The notes under the pieces are model-generated. The model saw only the letters and a program-made list of their open reading frames with translations. It was not told where the DNA came from and did not search any database. The position numbers and the translations under genes are program-made. Of a DNA stretch of 64,000 nucleotides, positions 20,801 to 31,735 are shown one piece after another; positions within the stretch are counted from its first letter, which is position 1, and each line of letters opens with the position of its first letter. Source of the DNA: Luscinia megarhynchos (lineage: Eukaryota > Chordata > Aves > Passeriformes > Turdidae); NCBI GenBank assembly GCA_034336665.1, contig CM067590.1:1459748-1523747 (forward strand). Reading direction: 5' to 3'.

Positions 20801-23800
20801 GCTCCTTCCCAGCCACAGCAGTGACTTCCTAACCATTCACTTACCAAAAATGAGGATGGGGAGGTGTTGGAGGCTCCTGTCAGGCTCTGCTGCCTCAAAT
20901 ATCCCAACTTACCCCACCCAGGTGCTGGAGAACCGAACCAAGGACTCCAAGCTGGAGATGGAGGTCCTGGAGAACCTGCAGGAGCTGAAGGAGCTCAACC
21001 AGCGCCAGGCCAACGTGGATTTTGAGGCCATGCTGAAGCAGTACAAGGAGCTGGAGGAGGAGCAGAGGCGCAAGGAGCAGGAGGAGGACGAGCAGGAGAT
21101 GAAGTGAGGGGCGGGGAGGGGGATGAGCCAGGCTGGGTTAGCAGGATTTGGGGAGGTGGGAGGAGATCCCAGTCTGTGGTGGCAAAGTGCTCAGGAGAAG
21201 GAGTGGAAGGTCCTTGCAGGGATTCTGTGGGATCTGGGCTGTGGGAAGTGCCCTCCCGTGGACCCAGCTCCTGCTCTGGGGTGAAGCTCTCACTCTCAGC
21301 TTGAGCCGGTCCCATAAACCCCCCAGGAGGGGACCCCGAGGCTCTGCTGCTGGCCCCCCTCCCCTGGAGCAGGCAGGGGCTGGCAGTGGGATGGACCCAG
21401 CTGCAGCTCTGGGGTGAAGCTCTCACTCTCAGCTTGAGCCAATCCCATAAACCCCCCAGGAGGGGACCCCGAGGCTCTGCTGCTGGCCCCCCTCCCCTGC
21501 AGCAGGCGGGGGCTGGCAGTGGGATGGACCCAGCTCCTGCTCTGGGGTGAAGCTCTCACTCTCAGCTTGAGCCAATCCCATAAACCCCCCAGGAGGGGAC
21601 CCCGAGGCTCTGCTGCTGGGCCCCCTCCCCTGGAGCAGGCGGGGGCTGGCAGTGGGATGGACCCAGCTGCAGCTCTGCCGTGTCCCAGCAGGGCCATGCT
21701 GGAGCAGGCCCAGAGCCGCCGGCTCCTGCACGACTCCGACTCCGATGAGGAGCCGGCAAAGCCCCGCCCGAGCCCCGCGGCGCAGGCGAAGCCCACGGAT
21801 ATCCTGCGGGAGGTGAGGGAGCCCCCTGCCCTCCCCTGCCCCTCTCCCCCTGCCCCCTCCCCAGCCCCTTCCCCTGCCCTTCCCCTGCCCCCTCCCCAGC
21901 CCCTCCCCCAGCCCTTCCCCTGCCCCTTCCCCTGCCCTTCCCCTGCCCCCTCCCCTGCCCTTCCCCTGCCCCTCCCCCTGCCCCCTTCCCTGCCCTTCCC
22001 CGTAGCCCTTCCCCCTGCCCCCTCCCCAGCCCCTCCCCCTGCCCCTCCCCCTGCCCCTCCCCTGCCCCCTCCCCTGCCCATCCACACCCTCTGTCCCGGG
22101 GCTGTGAGTGCCCTTTGTGTCCCCTGTGAGTGCCCTTTGTGTCCCGTGTCACGCCTGAGCAGCTCCCAAAGGCTCCCTCGTGCGCCGGGCTGGGAGCAGC
22201 CAGGGGTTTTTGGGCTGTGCCTGGGGACAAAGGCAGGGATGGAGCTGCCCCCACCCTCCCTGCCTGGGGAAGGAGCTCTGCTGGGCTCTGCTGCTGCTTC
22301 AGGCAGGATTGCAGCACCCTGGGCTCTCCCTGGGCCGAGCTTTGGGTTCAGGCACAACAAAAGAGCTCGGCCTGGAGGGAGGGATTATCCCGACAAACAG
22401 CCCTGGCCTGGAGGGAGGGATTATCCCGACAAACAGCCCTGCCCTCTCCCACTGTCGATCCCTGCCCCGGGGCCCCGTGTCTGCTGGGCCGGATCAAAGC
22501 TGCCGTGCCCAGCCTGGGGCTGGGGTTAATCCCAGCCTTGTTCCCTGGCCCGGCACTAATCCCTGTGCCCAGGGCTCTGGGATTCACTGGGTTCTGTGGC
22601 TGGACCACCTGCAGGCACCCAGGGCTGCTCAGTGGCCTTGAAAGGAGCTGAGAAAACAGAGAGAATGACTTTTCCCCAGACAGGGGGGGATAGGACACGG
22701 GGAATGGTCTGGAACCGAGGCAGGGAGGGTTGGGTTGGTGTTAAGGACACCCTGGAACAGGTTGCTGTTCCAGCTGTGGCTGGAAGTGTCCAAGGCCAGG
22801 TTGGACAGGGCTTGGGAGCAGCCCAGGATAGTGGAAGGTGGGACTGGATGGGCTTTAAGGTCCTGCCAAGCCAAACCATCCTGGGATTGTTTTCTCTGCC
22901 TCCTCAGCATCCCAGGGCATCCCAAGGCTGGGTTTGGCTCTCTGGATCTCCAGGGGCAGCTTTGCACATCCACATCCCCGTTTGTCACTGCAGGGACACA
23001 ATTCCCCCTCCCCAGTGCCCCCTCCCGGCTGGAGCCCCCTGACCCCAGCTGTGCCCCACAGGACCCCCAGCCCCAGCAGAAGAAGCCGAGGACGGAGAGC
23101 TGGGAGCGCAGCGTGGGCAAGCTCAGCAGCAGGGCACAGCTGGCCGGCCTGGTGGCCCCCAGGAGGCAGAAGCCAGCTCCTGCCCTGGATAATGGGATGG
23201 AAGCACGAGGCACCACGGCCAGCACTGGTACCTGGGCCCTGGGGGGGCTCTGACAGCCCCCAGGGGTTTGGCTCTGTGCTCAGAGCCTGGCGTGGGCTGG
23301 TGTGAGACAGGGGGTGTCCCCGTTTGCAGGAGCTCCCTGCTGAAGGGGAGGCTCCTTCCTGGCTCTGGGCTCTAAGCCAAGGCCTTGGGGACAGACTGGC
23401 AGGGCCAGGAGCTTCAAAACAGCAGATAGAGCCCTGGGAATGTCACAAGGTGTGATAGCAGGGAATTGCTTTGGTTTGGGGCCTGGTGATAAATCCTGCC
23501 TGACTGCTGGAGCTGGGGAGCTCTAAGGAGCACTAAACAAGCTGGAAGGTTTTCCAGCACCTCAGTGAGCTGCCCAGCAAGGCAGGGGATCCATGATTTG
23601 GGAAGGAGGTGGGGGATTGGTTTGTTCTGGGCTGGTTGATCCCCCTGCCCCCAGGACATCCCTGGGAAGGGCCAGCTTTGGAGGTTTCCCCTTTTCCCTG
23701 TGTTTCCCCAGCCACTGCTCCTGGCTGGAGGATTGGGGTGGTGGGAGCCCAGAGCTGCTCCTCTCTCCCTTCCCAGGATCTGGAATCCCCAGGGGGCTGT

Positions 23801-24114
23801 GGAGGGACAAGGGGGGTCCCAGACCCTGGTGCTTCCTGCAGGGGGAGGCTCCTTGCCCACCTGATTTATCCTCCCTGGATCCCTCAGGATCATCAGGATC
23901 CCTCCAGGGATGAGGCTGCACTCGGAATCGCTCCAGCTGTGAGCAGCCAGCCAGGGATTTGCTGGGATATGCCCTGGGGAGGCTGCACCTGACCAGATCC
24001 TCTCTCTCTCTCTCTCTTCCAGGCTCACTTCCAGCAGCAGGAGCAGCAGCAGCCACGTCCTCACTGGGATTGTTGGGAGCCTACTCAGACAGTGAGGACA
24101 GCACCAGCGACTGA
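14881..24114 (+). CDS. YJU2: splicing factor YJU2 (CCDC94)
   Basis: YJU2 is a nuclear spliceosome factor that joins around catalytic activation and promotes the first transesterification step. Exons: 14881-14904, 15494-15594, 18657-18801, 20636-20770, 20922-21103, 21692-21812, 23062-23227 and 24023-24114. All junctions are GT/AG and in phase, giving 321 residues (human about 323). The start is MSERKVLN followed by [20 protein letters not shown] Cys4 zinc site is formed by C43, C46, C80 and C83 (CKTC...CTRC), all from exon 3. A Glu/Lys-rich coiled coil follows ([20 protein letters not shown], then [20 protein letters not shown]). The C-terminus is low-complexity and ends [11 protein letters not shown]. 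Exon 6 has a tandem CAGCAG acceptor, so one extra codon is possible. Four of seven introns are largely minisatellite. It is head-to-head with HNRNPM and upstream of SHD, as in mammals for the latter. Confidence 0.97.
15215..15493 (+). repeat. acceptor-derived minisatellite in YJU2 intron 1
   Basis: About seven units of 30-40 bp read AAATATTCCTGGCATTCCC then AAATTCTCTCTCTCCACAG. Each unit ends in a pyrimidine tract plus CAG or TAG and is followed by AAATATT, which is also how exon 2 begins. AG ends fall at 15240, 15274, 15303, 15337, 15377, 15415 and 15455; the true acceptor is 15493. Confidence 0.95.
15600..16800. repeat. 20-bp minisatellite with 260-bp higher-order structure
   Basis: About 58 copies of a 20-mer close to ACTCATGGGATAATGGGATC fill the first part of YJU2 intron 2. 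Variants (GATCGATC, ATAGTGGG, CACAGAGCAATGG) recur in the same order with landmark starts near 15701, 15963 and 16223, a period of about 260 bp or 13 units. Confidence 0.95.
16840..18640. repeat. 42-43 bp minisatellite in YJU2 intron 2, about 42 copies
   Basis: Units contain CCCTGGGCTGCTCCTGGCAC and CCACTCCCGTGTCCCTGAGG, alternating with a CCCCATTTCCCTGAGG variant. The array runs to within about 20 bp of the exon 3 acceptor at 18656. Very long minus-strand open frames here are by-products of a unit near 42 bp. Confidence 0.97.
18905..19430. mobile_element. AT-rich insert of unknown origin in YJU2 intron 3
   Basis: A sharply AT-rich block (TTTTTTAATTTTTAGGG, TTACAATTTAATAATTTTAC) sits in an otherwise GC-rich intron. 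It reads like a decayed transposable element, possibly in minus orientation because TTTATT occurs near its left end. No coding remnant or clear terminal repeat was recognised. Confidence 0.35.
19715..20612. repeat. 22-bp minisatellite in YJU2 intron 3, about 40 copies
   Basis: Units are variants of GGCAGGATTCTCACCTGTAT and GGGGCAGAATTCCCACCTGG. The array ends about 25 bp before the exon 4 acceptor at 20635. The repeated ACCTGTATGAGG contains no good GTAAGT-type donor. Confidence 0.95.
21225..21690. repeat. about 145-bp tandem repeat, 3+ copies, ending at YJU2 exon 6
   Basis: Three long near-identical units carry GTGAAGCTCTCACTCTCAGC, CCATAAACCCCCCAGGAGGG and GGCAGTGGGATGGACCCAGC. The last unit breaks off in GGACCCAGCTGCAGCTCTGC, directly before the exon 6 acceptor. 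Confidence 0.95.
21813..22085. repeat. C-rich low-complexity tract in YJU2 intron 6
   Basis: Blocks of CCCCTTCCCCTGCCC and CCCCTCCCCCTG fill the start of the intron right after the exon 6 donor. The remainder of the intron to 23061 holds a CR1 fragment and unique sequence, with no further exon seen. Confidence 0.9.
22730..22895 (+). mobile_element. CR1 LINE 3' fragment
   Basis: GGTTGGACAGGGCTTGGGAG, GATGGGCTTTAAGGTCC and AAGCCAAACCATCC follow the order of the avian CR1 3' end in plus orientation. It lies in YJU2 intron 6. Confidence 0.75.
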
Positions 24115-25510
24115 GGAGCCAGCAGGGCAGGGACAGGGATGGGGCAGGGACAGGGATGGGGCAGGGATGGGGCTGTCCCCCCTCCCTGCAGCCCCACACA
24201 GAGCTGGAAGCACAGCCAGGGCCCCACGGGGTCCAAGCCACTGCTGTTCCCACGTCCTGCCCTGCAGCCCCAGCACAGGGAAGGTGTTTTATCTGCAAGA
24301 GGAATCCTGGGGAAGCCCCAGCACAGGGAAGGTGTTTTATCTGCAGCAGGAATCCTGAGGAAGCCCCAGCACAGGGAAGGTGTTTTATCTGCAGGAGGAA
24401 TCCTGGGGAAGCCCCAGCACAGGGAAGGTGTTTTATGTGCAGGAGGAGTCCTGGGGAAGCCCCAGCACAGGGAAGGTGTTTTATGTGCAGGAGGAATCCT
24501 GAGGAAGCCCCAGCACAGGGAAGGTGTTTTATCTGCAGGAGAAATCCTGGGGAAGCCCCAGCACAGGGAAGGTGTTTTATGTGCAGGAGGAATCCTGAGG
24601 AAGCCCCAGCACAGGGAAGGTGTTTTATGTGCAGGAGGAGTCCTGGGGAAGCCCCAGCACAGGGAAGGTGTTTTATCTGCAGGAGGAGTCCTGGGGAAGC
24701 CCCAGCACAGGGAAGGTGTTTTATCTGCAGCAGGAGTCCTGGGAAAGCCCCAGCACAGGGAAGGTGTTTTATCTGCAGGAGGAATCCTGGGGAGGCCCCA
24801 GCACAGGGAAGGTGTTTTATCTGCAGCAGGAATCCTGAGGAAGGCCCCAGCACAGGGAAGGTGTTTTAAAGGTGTTTTATCTGCAAGGACTCCAGGGGAA
24901 GCCCCAGCACAGGGTGCTCATTCTCCCTGCAGCAGGAATCCTGGGGAGGCCCCAGCACAGGGAAGGTGTTTTATGTGCAGGAGGAATCCTGGAGGAAGCC
25001 CCAGCACAGGGAAGGTGTTTTATCTGCAGGAGGAGTCCTGGAGGAAGCCCCAGCACAGGAAGGTGTTTTATCCACAGCAGGACTTCCCAGCTGTGTCCAG
25101 CTGTCCCAGCCCTGCTGCCAGGATGTGTTGGAAGTGCCAGGGCTGGGCAGGACAGGACTGTGCTGTGTCCATTCTGGGGGTGCCACTGCCCTCACCCCCA
25201 CACTGATCGTGCCCAGGTCGGGTTTGGGGTGCCCTGAGGGACTTTGGATCCTTCCCACGGAGGTTCAGGGCAGGGTGGGTGCTCAGCCCCCCTGCCTCAC
25301 CTCACCCCCTGTGCCAGGCTGGCTCAGCTCCCACCTTTGCACAGACCTGGGGGGCTCATCCCGCCCCCCACCGCAGGGACAGGGCTGTCCTGCCACCAGC
25401 AGCCCCCCAGATGTCCCCAGGAGCTCGGGGACAAACCCCTCCCCACCCCTCTGAGCCTGCTGGGCTGCAGCAGCCACAAGTCTGGAATAAATTGGATCTG
25501 GCAGAGCCAG
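24115..25510 (+). other. YJU2: probable YJU2 3' UTR
   Basis: Sequence from the YJU2 stop to a canonical AATAAA at 25486-25491. The middle is taken up by a 48-bp minisatellite. No other coding homology was seen. The assignment as UTR rests on this being the first strong plus-strand polyadenylation signal noticed. Confidence 0.55.
24268..25080. repeat. 48-bp minisatellite in YJU2 3' region, about 16 copies
   Basis: Units contain CCCCAGCACAGGGAAGGTG, TTTTATCTGCAGGAGGAATC and CTGGGGAAG, with CTGCAGCAGG variants. Because 48 is a multiple of three, frames stay open on both strands over most of the array; these are not taken as genes. Confidence 0.95.
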
Positions 25511-26859
25511 TTGGTTCATCTTCTTCCAGAGAGTGATTTGTGGTGGGCACTGCCAGGTCCTGCCCCAGGGACCCCCCGTGCCCACCCACCCGAGTGGGGC
25601 TCTCCTCACCCATGGCCAAACTGCCCCCTCATCAAGGCACCCACCTCTAATTGCTGAGCAGCCTCTGGCTAATGAAGCCCCTCACATGGGGCTGGTGGGG
25701 GGGGGCTCTGGCTCTGCCAGAAGGGCAGCCCCCCCCATCCCAATTAGCATTCTGTGCACGTGCCTTAATTAGCCCTTCAAATATTAATGCTGGGCCCTGG
25801 GCTGGGCTGGGGGACACGAGGGGGGGTCTCTGGCCGTGTCCTCCCAGATGTGCCCCCCACTCCCCAGCTGTCACCAGCAGGTGGGACCCCGGGGGGACCT
25901 TTGTTCTGGGACAGACAATGCCAGCAGGGGACTCAGGGGGCAGGGCTGGGGGGCTCCCAACCTCCTGCCCCCCGTGTCTGAGCCCCCCAGACCCGGCTCA
26001 GAGGGGGAGCAGAGCCCCCCGTGTCCCCATAGGAGGGGCTGGGGGGCTCCTCGATCCCCCAGGAGCCCGTGGGGGGATCCCATCCCCGGGGTCTGGGGGT
26101 CCCGGTGACCCCCTTCTGCTGTCTCACGGGGAGGGGACACCCGCTGTCACTTGGGGGTCCCGGTGCCCCCTGCCATGAAGGGGGGCGGGTCTTGAGCCCC
26201 GCGGGGTCGCGCCGTGTCGCCGCTGGTGTCCCCTCGGCGGTGTCACCACCCCCCGGTGCCAATGTCCCCCTCGGTGGCTCCCCCCCACCCCCGTGCCCGT
26301 GTCCTCTCGGTAGTGTCACCCCCGTGCCCGTGTCCCCTCCGTGGTCTCTCCCCCCGTGCCGGTGTCCCCTCGGTGGTGTCACCCCCCCCCGTGCCGGTGT
26401 CCCCTCCGTGATCCCTCCCCCCCGTGCCCAGTGTCCCTCTCGGTGGTGCTCTCCCTCCCCGTGTCGCTGTCCCCTCGGTGATCTCGCCCTCCCCCGTGCC
26501 GTGCTGTGCCCCCTCGGTGGTCTCCCCCATGCCAGTGTCCCTCGGTGGTGTCACCCCGCTGCCAGTGTCCCCTCGGTGGTCTCTCCCCCTCCGTGTCGGT
26601 GTCCCCGCTTATCCCCGTGCCCCTCCGTGCTCCCCGTGCCCGGTGTCCCCTCGGTGGTGTCACCACTCCCCCCGTGCCCGTGCGTCCCCTCCGTGATCTC
26701 CCCCCCCCCTACCGTGCCGGTGTCCCCTCGGTGGTGTCACCCCCCCAGTGCCGGTGTCCCCTCGGTGGTCTCTCCCCCGTGCCGGTGTCCCCGGCGAGGC
26801 GGGCGCGGGTTGGGGGGGGCTCGGGGCTCCCGGTCCGCCACGCGCGGCGGCGACACAAA

Positions 26860-26933
<74 letters not shown>

Positions 26934-26983
26934 AGGGGGCCCCGAGCCGCTCGGTCCCGCCGGTGCCGGTGCCGCTCCCCGCC
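25510..26983. other. YJU2-SHD intergenic region and SHD 5' region
   Basis: From 25510 to about 26200 the sequence is unique and shows no gene. From about 26210 to 26790 it is a C/G-rich minisatellite of roughly 28-30 bp units (GTGCCGGTGTCCCCTCGG, TGGTGTCACCCCC). It then becomes CpG-dense toward the SHD start. A promoter is expected at about 26790-26960, but no clear TATA or CCAAT box was seen. Confidence 0.6.
26872..26933 (+). repeat. CGG trinucleotide tract upstream of SHD start
   Basis: Three CGGCTC-type units are followed by about 16 uninterrupted CGG triplets (about 26885-26933), ending 51 bp before the SHD ATG. It most likely lies in the 5' UTR. Confidence 0.9.
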
Positions 26984-29900
26984 ATGGCCAAGTGGCTCCG
27001 GGAGTACCTGGGCCGGGGGCTCGGCGCTCCCCCGCGCGCCCCCCCCAGCCCGATTACAGCGGTCCCGGTAGCCCCGGGGGCCCCCCCGGCGCCGCCCCCG
27101 CCGCCTCCCCGCGCCGCCGCCTGGTGCGGGTGGGGGGCGCGGGGCCGGGGGGCGGCCCCCGCCGCCTGCAGCAGGTACGGCCGGGGGAACCGGGGGAACC
27201 GGGGAACCGGAGGGTACCGGGGGGTACCGGGGGGAACCGGGCAGGATCCGCGGCCAAGCTCCGGGAACGGGGAGGGCGGCGGAGGGAGCGGGAGGTGCAG
27301 CGGGGCAGCGGGCGGGGGGCTGGGGAAGGGGAGCGGGGGCACCGGGAGCACCGGGAGGGGGGAGCGGGGGTCGGGGGAGGTGCGAATGGGGCAGGGGGAG
27401 AGCGGGGCAGCGGCCGAACGGGGGTCTGGGGACCGGAGGGGATGGGGGGGAATGGGGAACGGGGTGGGGGCCGGGAATAAAGAGCGGGGCAGAGCCGAGG
27501 GGTCGGGGGGGCGCCGGGGCAGCCGGGGGTTCGGGGGTCCCATCGGGGGGAACTGGGGGCGCCTGGGGCCGGTGCAGGCGCTGGGAGAGGGGGACGGCGA
27601 GAGGGGCTGGGGACAAAGGGAGCGGGTGGGAGGGAGGGGGGCCGGGGCTGGCGACACCCGAGCCGGGGCTGTGGGAGCCCGAAGGGTCCCGTGAGGGCAC
27701 CCGGGGACCGGGGGGCTGCAGGGGGGCAGGAGGGGTCCCGTCCCACCGGGAGCCCCCCAGCAGGGCCCAGGTGAGAGCGAGTACTCGGAGCCCTTCGAGG
27801 GGGAGCAGGAGCCGGCGCCCGAGGGCTGCGACGAGGAGGCCACAGGTGGGCGACACCCCCAGAGGTGGGGGACACCCCCAGGCGTGGGGCACGCCCCCAG
27901 CACCCTCCGGGGGTCCCGGGCACCTCCCAGCGCCCCGTTCCCCCCGCAGGGTGCCCGCGGCAGGGCGAGGCCCGGCGGGTGCGGCCGCGCCGGGGTCCCC
28001 AGCTCTACGACACCCCCTGCGAGGAGTGGGACACGGCCGGGGACAGCCCGGGGGGGGCCCCGGCCCGCCAGAGCCGCCTCCCCCGCGATGACGAGCGCCC
28101 CGCCGACGAGTACGACCAGCCCTGGGAGTGGAAGAAGGATCACATCTCCCGGGCGTTCGCAGGTGCCAGCGGCCCGCGGTGCCACCGCAGCGCCCGTGGG
28201 TGCCACTCCTGGCTCTCGGCATCCGGCAGCGCCCGTGGGTGCCACCCCAGGGTCCCCCGGTGCCACCCGCAGCGCCCGTGGGTGCCACCCGAGAGTCCCC
28301 CGGTGCCACCCGCAGCCCGTGGGTGCCACTCCCAGAGTCCCCTCAGTGCCACCCGCAGCGCCCGTGGGTGCCACCCCAGCGTCCCCCCGGTGCCACCCGC
28401 AGCGCCCGTGGGTGCCACCCCAGCACGTCCCCCGGTGCCACCCGCAGCTCCCCGTGGGTGCTACGCCAGGGTCCCCACCCCAGCATCCCCCAGTGCCACC
28501 CGCAGCTGCCCGTGGGTGCCACCCCAGAGTCCCCCAGTGCCACCCGCAGCGCCCGTGGGTGCCACCCCAGGGTCCCCCGGTGCCACCCGCAGCTCCCGTG
28601 GGTGCCACGCCAGGGTCCCCCACCCCAGCATCCCCCAGTGCCACCCGCAGCTGCCGTGGGTGCCACCCTAGAGTCTTCCGGTGCCACCCGCAGCGCCCGT
28701 GGGTGCCACCCCAGCGTCCCCCGTTGCCACCCGCAGCTCCCGTGGGTGCCACTCCTGGCTCTCAGCATCCCGCAGCGCCCGTGGGTGCCACCCCAGGGTC
28801 CCCCGGTGCCACCCGCAGCTCCCGTGGGTGCCACCCCAGCGTCCCCCGGTGCCACCCGCAGCGCCCGTGGGTGCCACTCCCGGCTCTCGGCATCCCGCAG
28901 CGCCCGTGGGTGCCACCCCAGCGTCCCCCGGTGCCACCCGCAGCGCCCGTGGGTGCCACTCCTGGCTCTCGGCATCCCGCAGAGCCCGTGGGTGCCACCC
29001 CAGGGTCCCCCGGTGCCACCCGCAGAGCCCGTGGGTGCCACCCCAGCGTCCCCCGGTGCCACCCGCAGCTCCCGTGGGTGCCACTCCCGGCTCTCGGCAT
29101 CCCGCAGCGCCCGTGGGTGCCACCCCAGCGTCCCCCAGGCTGCATCCCGCATGGGTATCAGCGCTGGATCTCGGCACCCTGGGGTCCCCCCCGTGCGCCC
29201 ATGGCACCCCTGGGACCCCAACACCCTGTGCCCCCCCAGAGCCGGCAGTGGGACCCAGGGCAGGGCAGAGCCGCGTCCGGCCGCTCCCTGGTGACGCCCC
29301 CTTGTCCCCGCAGTGCAGTTCGAGAGCCCCGAGCGCTCGCCCAGCCTGTCCCGGCCGCTGCCGCGCTCCCCCCGCGCCCCCCGGCCGGGCTGTCCCCCCA
29401 GCCCCCGGCGCGTGGACACCTCGCTGCCCCTGGAGAAGCAGGCGTGAGTCTGGGGGCGAGCCGGGGCGCCATCAGCAGCGCGGCCTGGGGGCAGCCTCGG
29501 GGGCAGAAGGTTCCCCACGGGCGGGGTCTGGGGTGTCCCGGGGTGGGGCCGGGCCTTGGACACGGGTGGGGGTCCCGGGGGTGTGGAGGGCACAATGGCG
29601 TGGGTGAATCCCCGTGGGGCTGGGTGTCACATGGCGTGGTTTGGGTGCCCCACGGGATGTTTGGGTGCCCCACGGGATGTTTGGGTGCCCCATAGGATGT
29701 TTGGGTGCCCCATGGCATGGCTGGGTGCCCCACAGGATGTTTGGGTGCTCCACAGGATGTTTGGGTGCCCCATAGGATGTTTGCGTGCCCCACAGGATAT
29801 TTGGGTGCCCCACAAGATGTTTGGGTGCCCCATGGCATGGCTGGGTGCCCCACAGGATGTTTGGGTGCCCCACAGGATGTTTGGGTGCCCCATAGGCTGT

Positions 29901-31354
29901 TGTCCTCCCTGATGTGCAAGGTGCCCCCTGGCACAGAAGCTCCTTTGGGTGGGACGTGGAGGGGTCCCAGGGGCACGGGGGGGTGCCCTGCATTGCTGAG
30001 GGGTCAGTGAGGGTCCCGGTGGCACAGGGGGTGCCCTGCGTTGCTGAGGGCTCCGGGGGGTCCCGGGGGGTCCCGTGTGACCGCCCGGCCGTGCCCAGGT
30101 GGTACCACGGCCCCATCGGGCGGGCGGGCGCAGAGTCGCTGCTGGCGCTGTGCCGCGAGGGCAGCTTCCTGGTGCGCGACTGCGAGACCAGCCCCGAGGA
30201 CTACTCGCTGTCGCTGCGGTGAGCCCGGGGCGCGGGCACGGCCCTGCCGGGGTGTGGGGCTCTGAGAGTGCGCTTGGACCCGGGGCTGGCGGGTTTGGGT
30301 GTCCGGCATCCCTGGGGATTGCTGGATGTCCCCACTCACGGGACAGGCTGGGGGTGACCCGGGATGTCTCGCCTGGGGTGGTGCCACCCCCTGCCCTGCT
30401 CGGGATGGGGTCCCCAGCCCTGTCTTCATCCCCACTCCTGTCCCCTCTGTGCCCCAATCTCCATCCTAGTCCTCATCCCTATTCCCATCCCAGGTGTCCC
30501 CATCCCTGTGTTTGTCCATCTCCCTGTTCCAGCCTGCACCCTGCTCCTCATCCCTGTCCCTGCCCCTGTCCAGATCTCTGCCTTATCCCCATCCCATCCC
30601 AGTATCCCATCCCAGTATCCCATCCCTGTATCCCATCCCATCCCTGTATCCCATCCCCTGTATCCCCATCCCTGTATCCCATCCCAGTATCCCATCCCAG
30701 TATCCCCATCCCTGTATCCCATCCCTGTATCCCCATCCCATCCCATCCCATCCCACCCCTGTATCCCATCCCATCCCATCCCTGTATCCCATCCCATCCC
30801 CATCCCATCCCCATCCCATCCCCATCCCCATCCCCATCCCCATCCCCATCCCATCCCTGTATCCCATCCCATCCCACCCCTGTATCCCATCCCATCCCAT
30901 CCCTGTATCCCATCCCACCCCTGTATCCCATCCCATCCCATCCCTGTATCCCATCCCTGTCCCATCCCATCCCATCCCTGTATCCCATCCCTGTATCCCA
31001 TCCCATCCCATCCCTGTATCCCATCCCCATCCCATCCCTGTATCCCATCCCATCCCATCCTTATCCCATCCCATCCCATCATCCCATCCCATCCCATCCC
31101 ATCCCATCCCATCCCTGTATCCCATCCCCTCCATCCCACCCCGCGCCTCATTCCCTCCTTCCCGCAGGAGCAGTCACGGTTTCGTGCACGTCAAGCTGAC
31201 GCGGACCCGGGAGCAGCACTTCACGCTGGGCCGGGCCGGGGCCGCGTTCCCGTCGGTGCCGGCGGCCGTGGGGCACTACACGGCGCGGGCGCTGCCCGTG
31301 CGCGGGGCGCGCCACCTGTCCCTGCTCTACCCCGTGGCCGCGCAGCCCCTGTGA
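26984..31354 (+). CDS. SHD: SH2 domain adaptor SHD, with exon 1 frameshift
   Basis: SHD is a cytoplasmic SHB-family adaptor with phospho-tyrosine sites and a C-terminal SH2 domain. Exons: 26984-27174, 27764-27845, 27950-28162, 29314-29443, 30099-30218 and 31168-31354. Exon 1 begins MAKWLREYL, the family start, but conserved PQPDY lies in another frame. One base is missing, most simply from the C8 run near 27039-27046; with that allowance the protein is about 307 residues (human 340). Exon 2 gives ESEYSEPFEGE. Exon 3 gives LYDTPCEEWD and the hallmark DEYDQPWEWKKDHISRAFA. Exons 5-6 encode the SH2 domain with WYHGPIGR and GSFLVRDCE (FLVR arginine), ending AQPL. The human YxxP-rich part after exon 1 appears shortened. 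ATTAAA at 31366-31371 is the likely polyadenylation signal. It converges on TMIGD2. Confidence 0.93.
28165..29155. repeat. 43-bp minisatellite filling SHD intron 3, about 22 copies
   Basis: Units contain CGCCCGTGGGTGCCACCCC, AGCGTCCCCCGGTGCCACC and CGCAG, with CTCCTGGCTCTCGGCATCC variants at intervals. It begins right after the exon 3 donor. Each unit ends in CCACCCGCAG, which resembles an acceptor. Confidence 0.95.
29635..29905. repeat. 20-bp minisatellite in SHD intron 4
   Basis: About 13 copies of TTTGGGTGCCCCACAGGATG with CATAGG and CATGGCATGGC variants. Confidence 0.95.
30590..31140. repeat. pentanucleotide-based CATCC/TGTATCC repeat in SHD intron 5
   Basis: A long run of ATCCC units with interspersed CCTGTATCCC and CCCCATCC. 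It ends about 30 bp before the exon 6 acceptor at 31167. Confidence 0.95.
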
Positions 31355-31439
31355 CCCCCCGCCCCATTAAACCGCCCTGTCACGTCGGGGTGGAGCCGCT
31401 GCGCTGCCTCCGCCCGGGATTCGCGGCCGGGGTTTGGGG

Positions 31440-31735
31440 AGTTCTTGGGAGGAGATGGGGATGCGGGGTTGGGGACAGAGAGGGGGAACTGGAATGGGGA
31501 CAGGGGGAGAGAGGGATGGGGATGGGGACAGGAATGGGGACAGGGGGAGAGAGGGATGGGGACAGGAATGGGGACAGGGGAGAGAGGGATGGGGATGGGG
31601 ACAGGGGGAGAGAGGGATGGGGACAGGCATGGGGACAGGGGGAGAGAGGGATGGGGATGGGGACAGGAATGGGGACAGGGGAGAGAGGGATGGGGATGGG
31701 GACAGGAATGGGGACAGGGACAGGAACGGGTGCCC
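31440..31735. repeat. GGGGACAGG-type minisatellite between SHD and TMIGD2
   Basis: Repeats of GGGGATGGGGACAGGAATGG and GGACAGGGGGAGAGAGGGAT. The purine-rich strand is strongly G-rich. It lies 3' of both convergent genes. From 31735 to about 32130 I see unique GC-rich sequence only. Confidence 0.9.

Noticed and set aside
24139..25206. 355-residue plus-strand open frame downstream of YJU2
   Set aside because: The 48-bp unit keeps any frame open. It follows the YJU2 stop and has no independent start context or homology.
26660..29607. Long open frames on both strands around SHD exons and intron 3
   Set aside because: They are explained by GC-rich sequence and the 43-bp array; only the SHD exon pieces match known protein.
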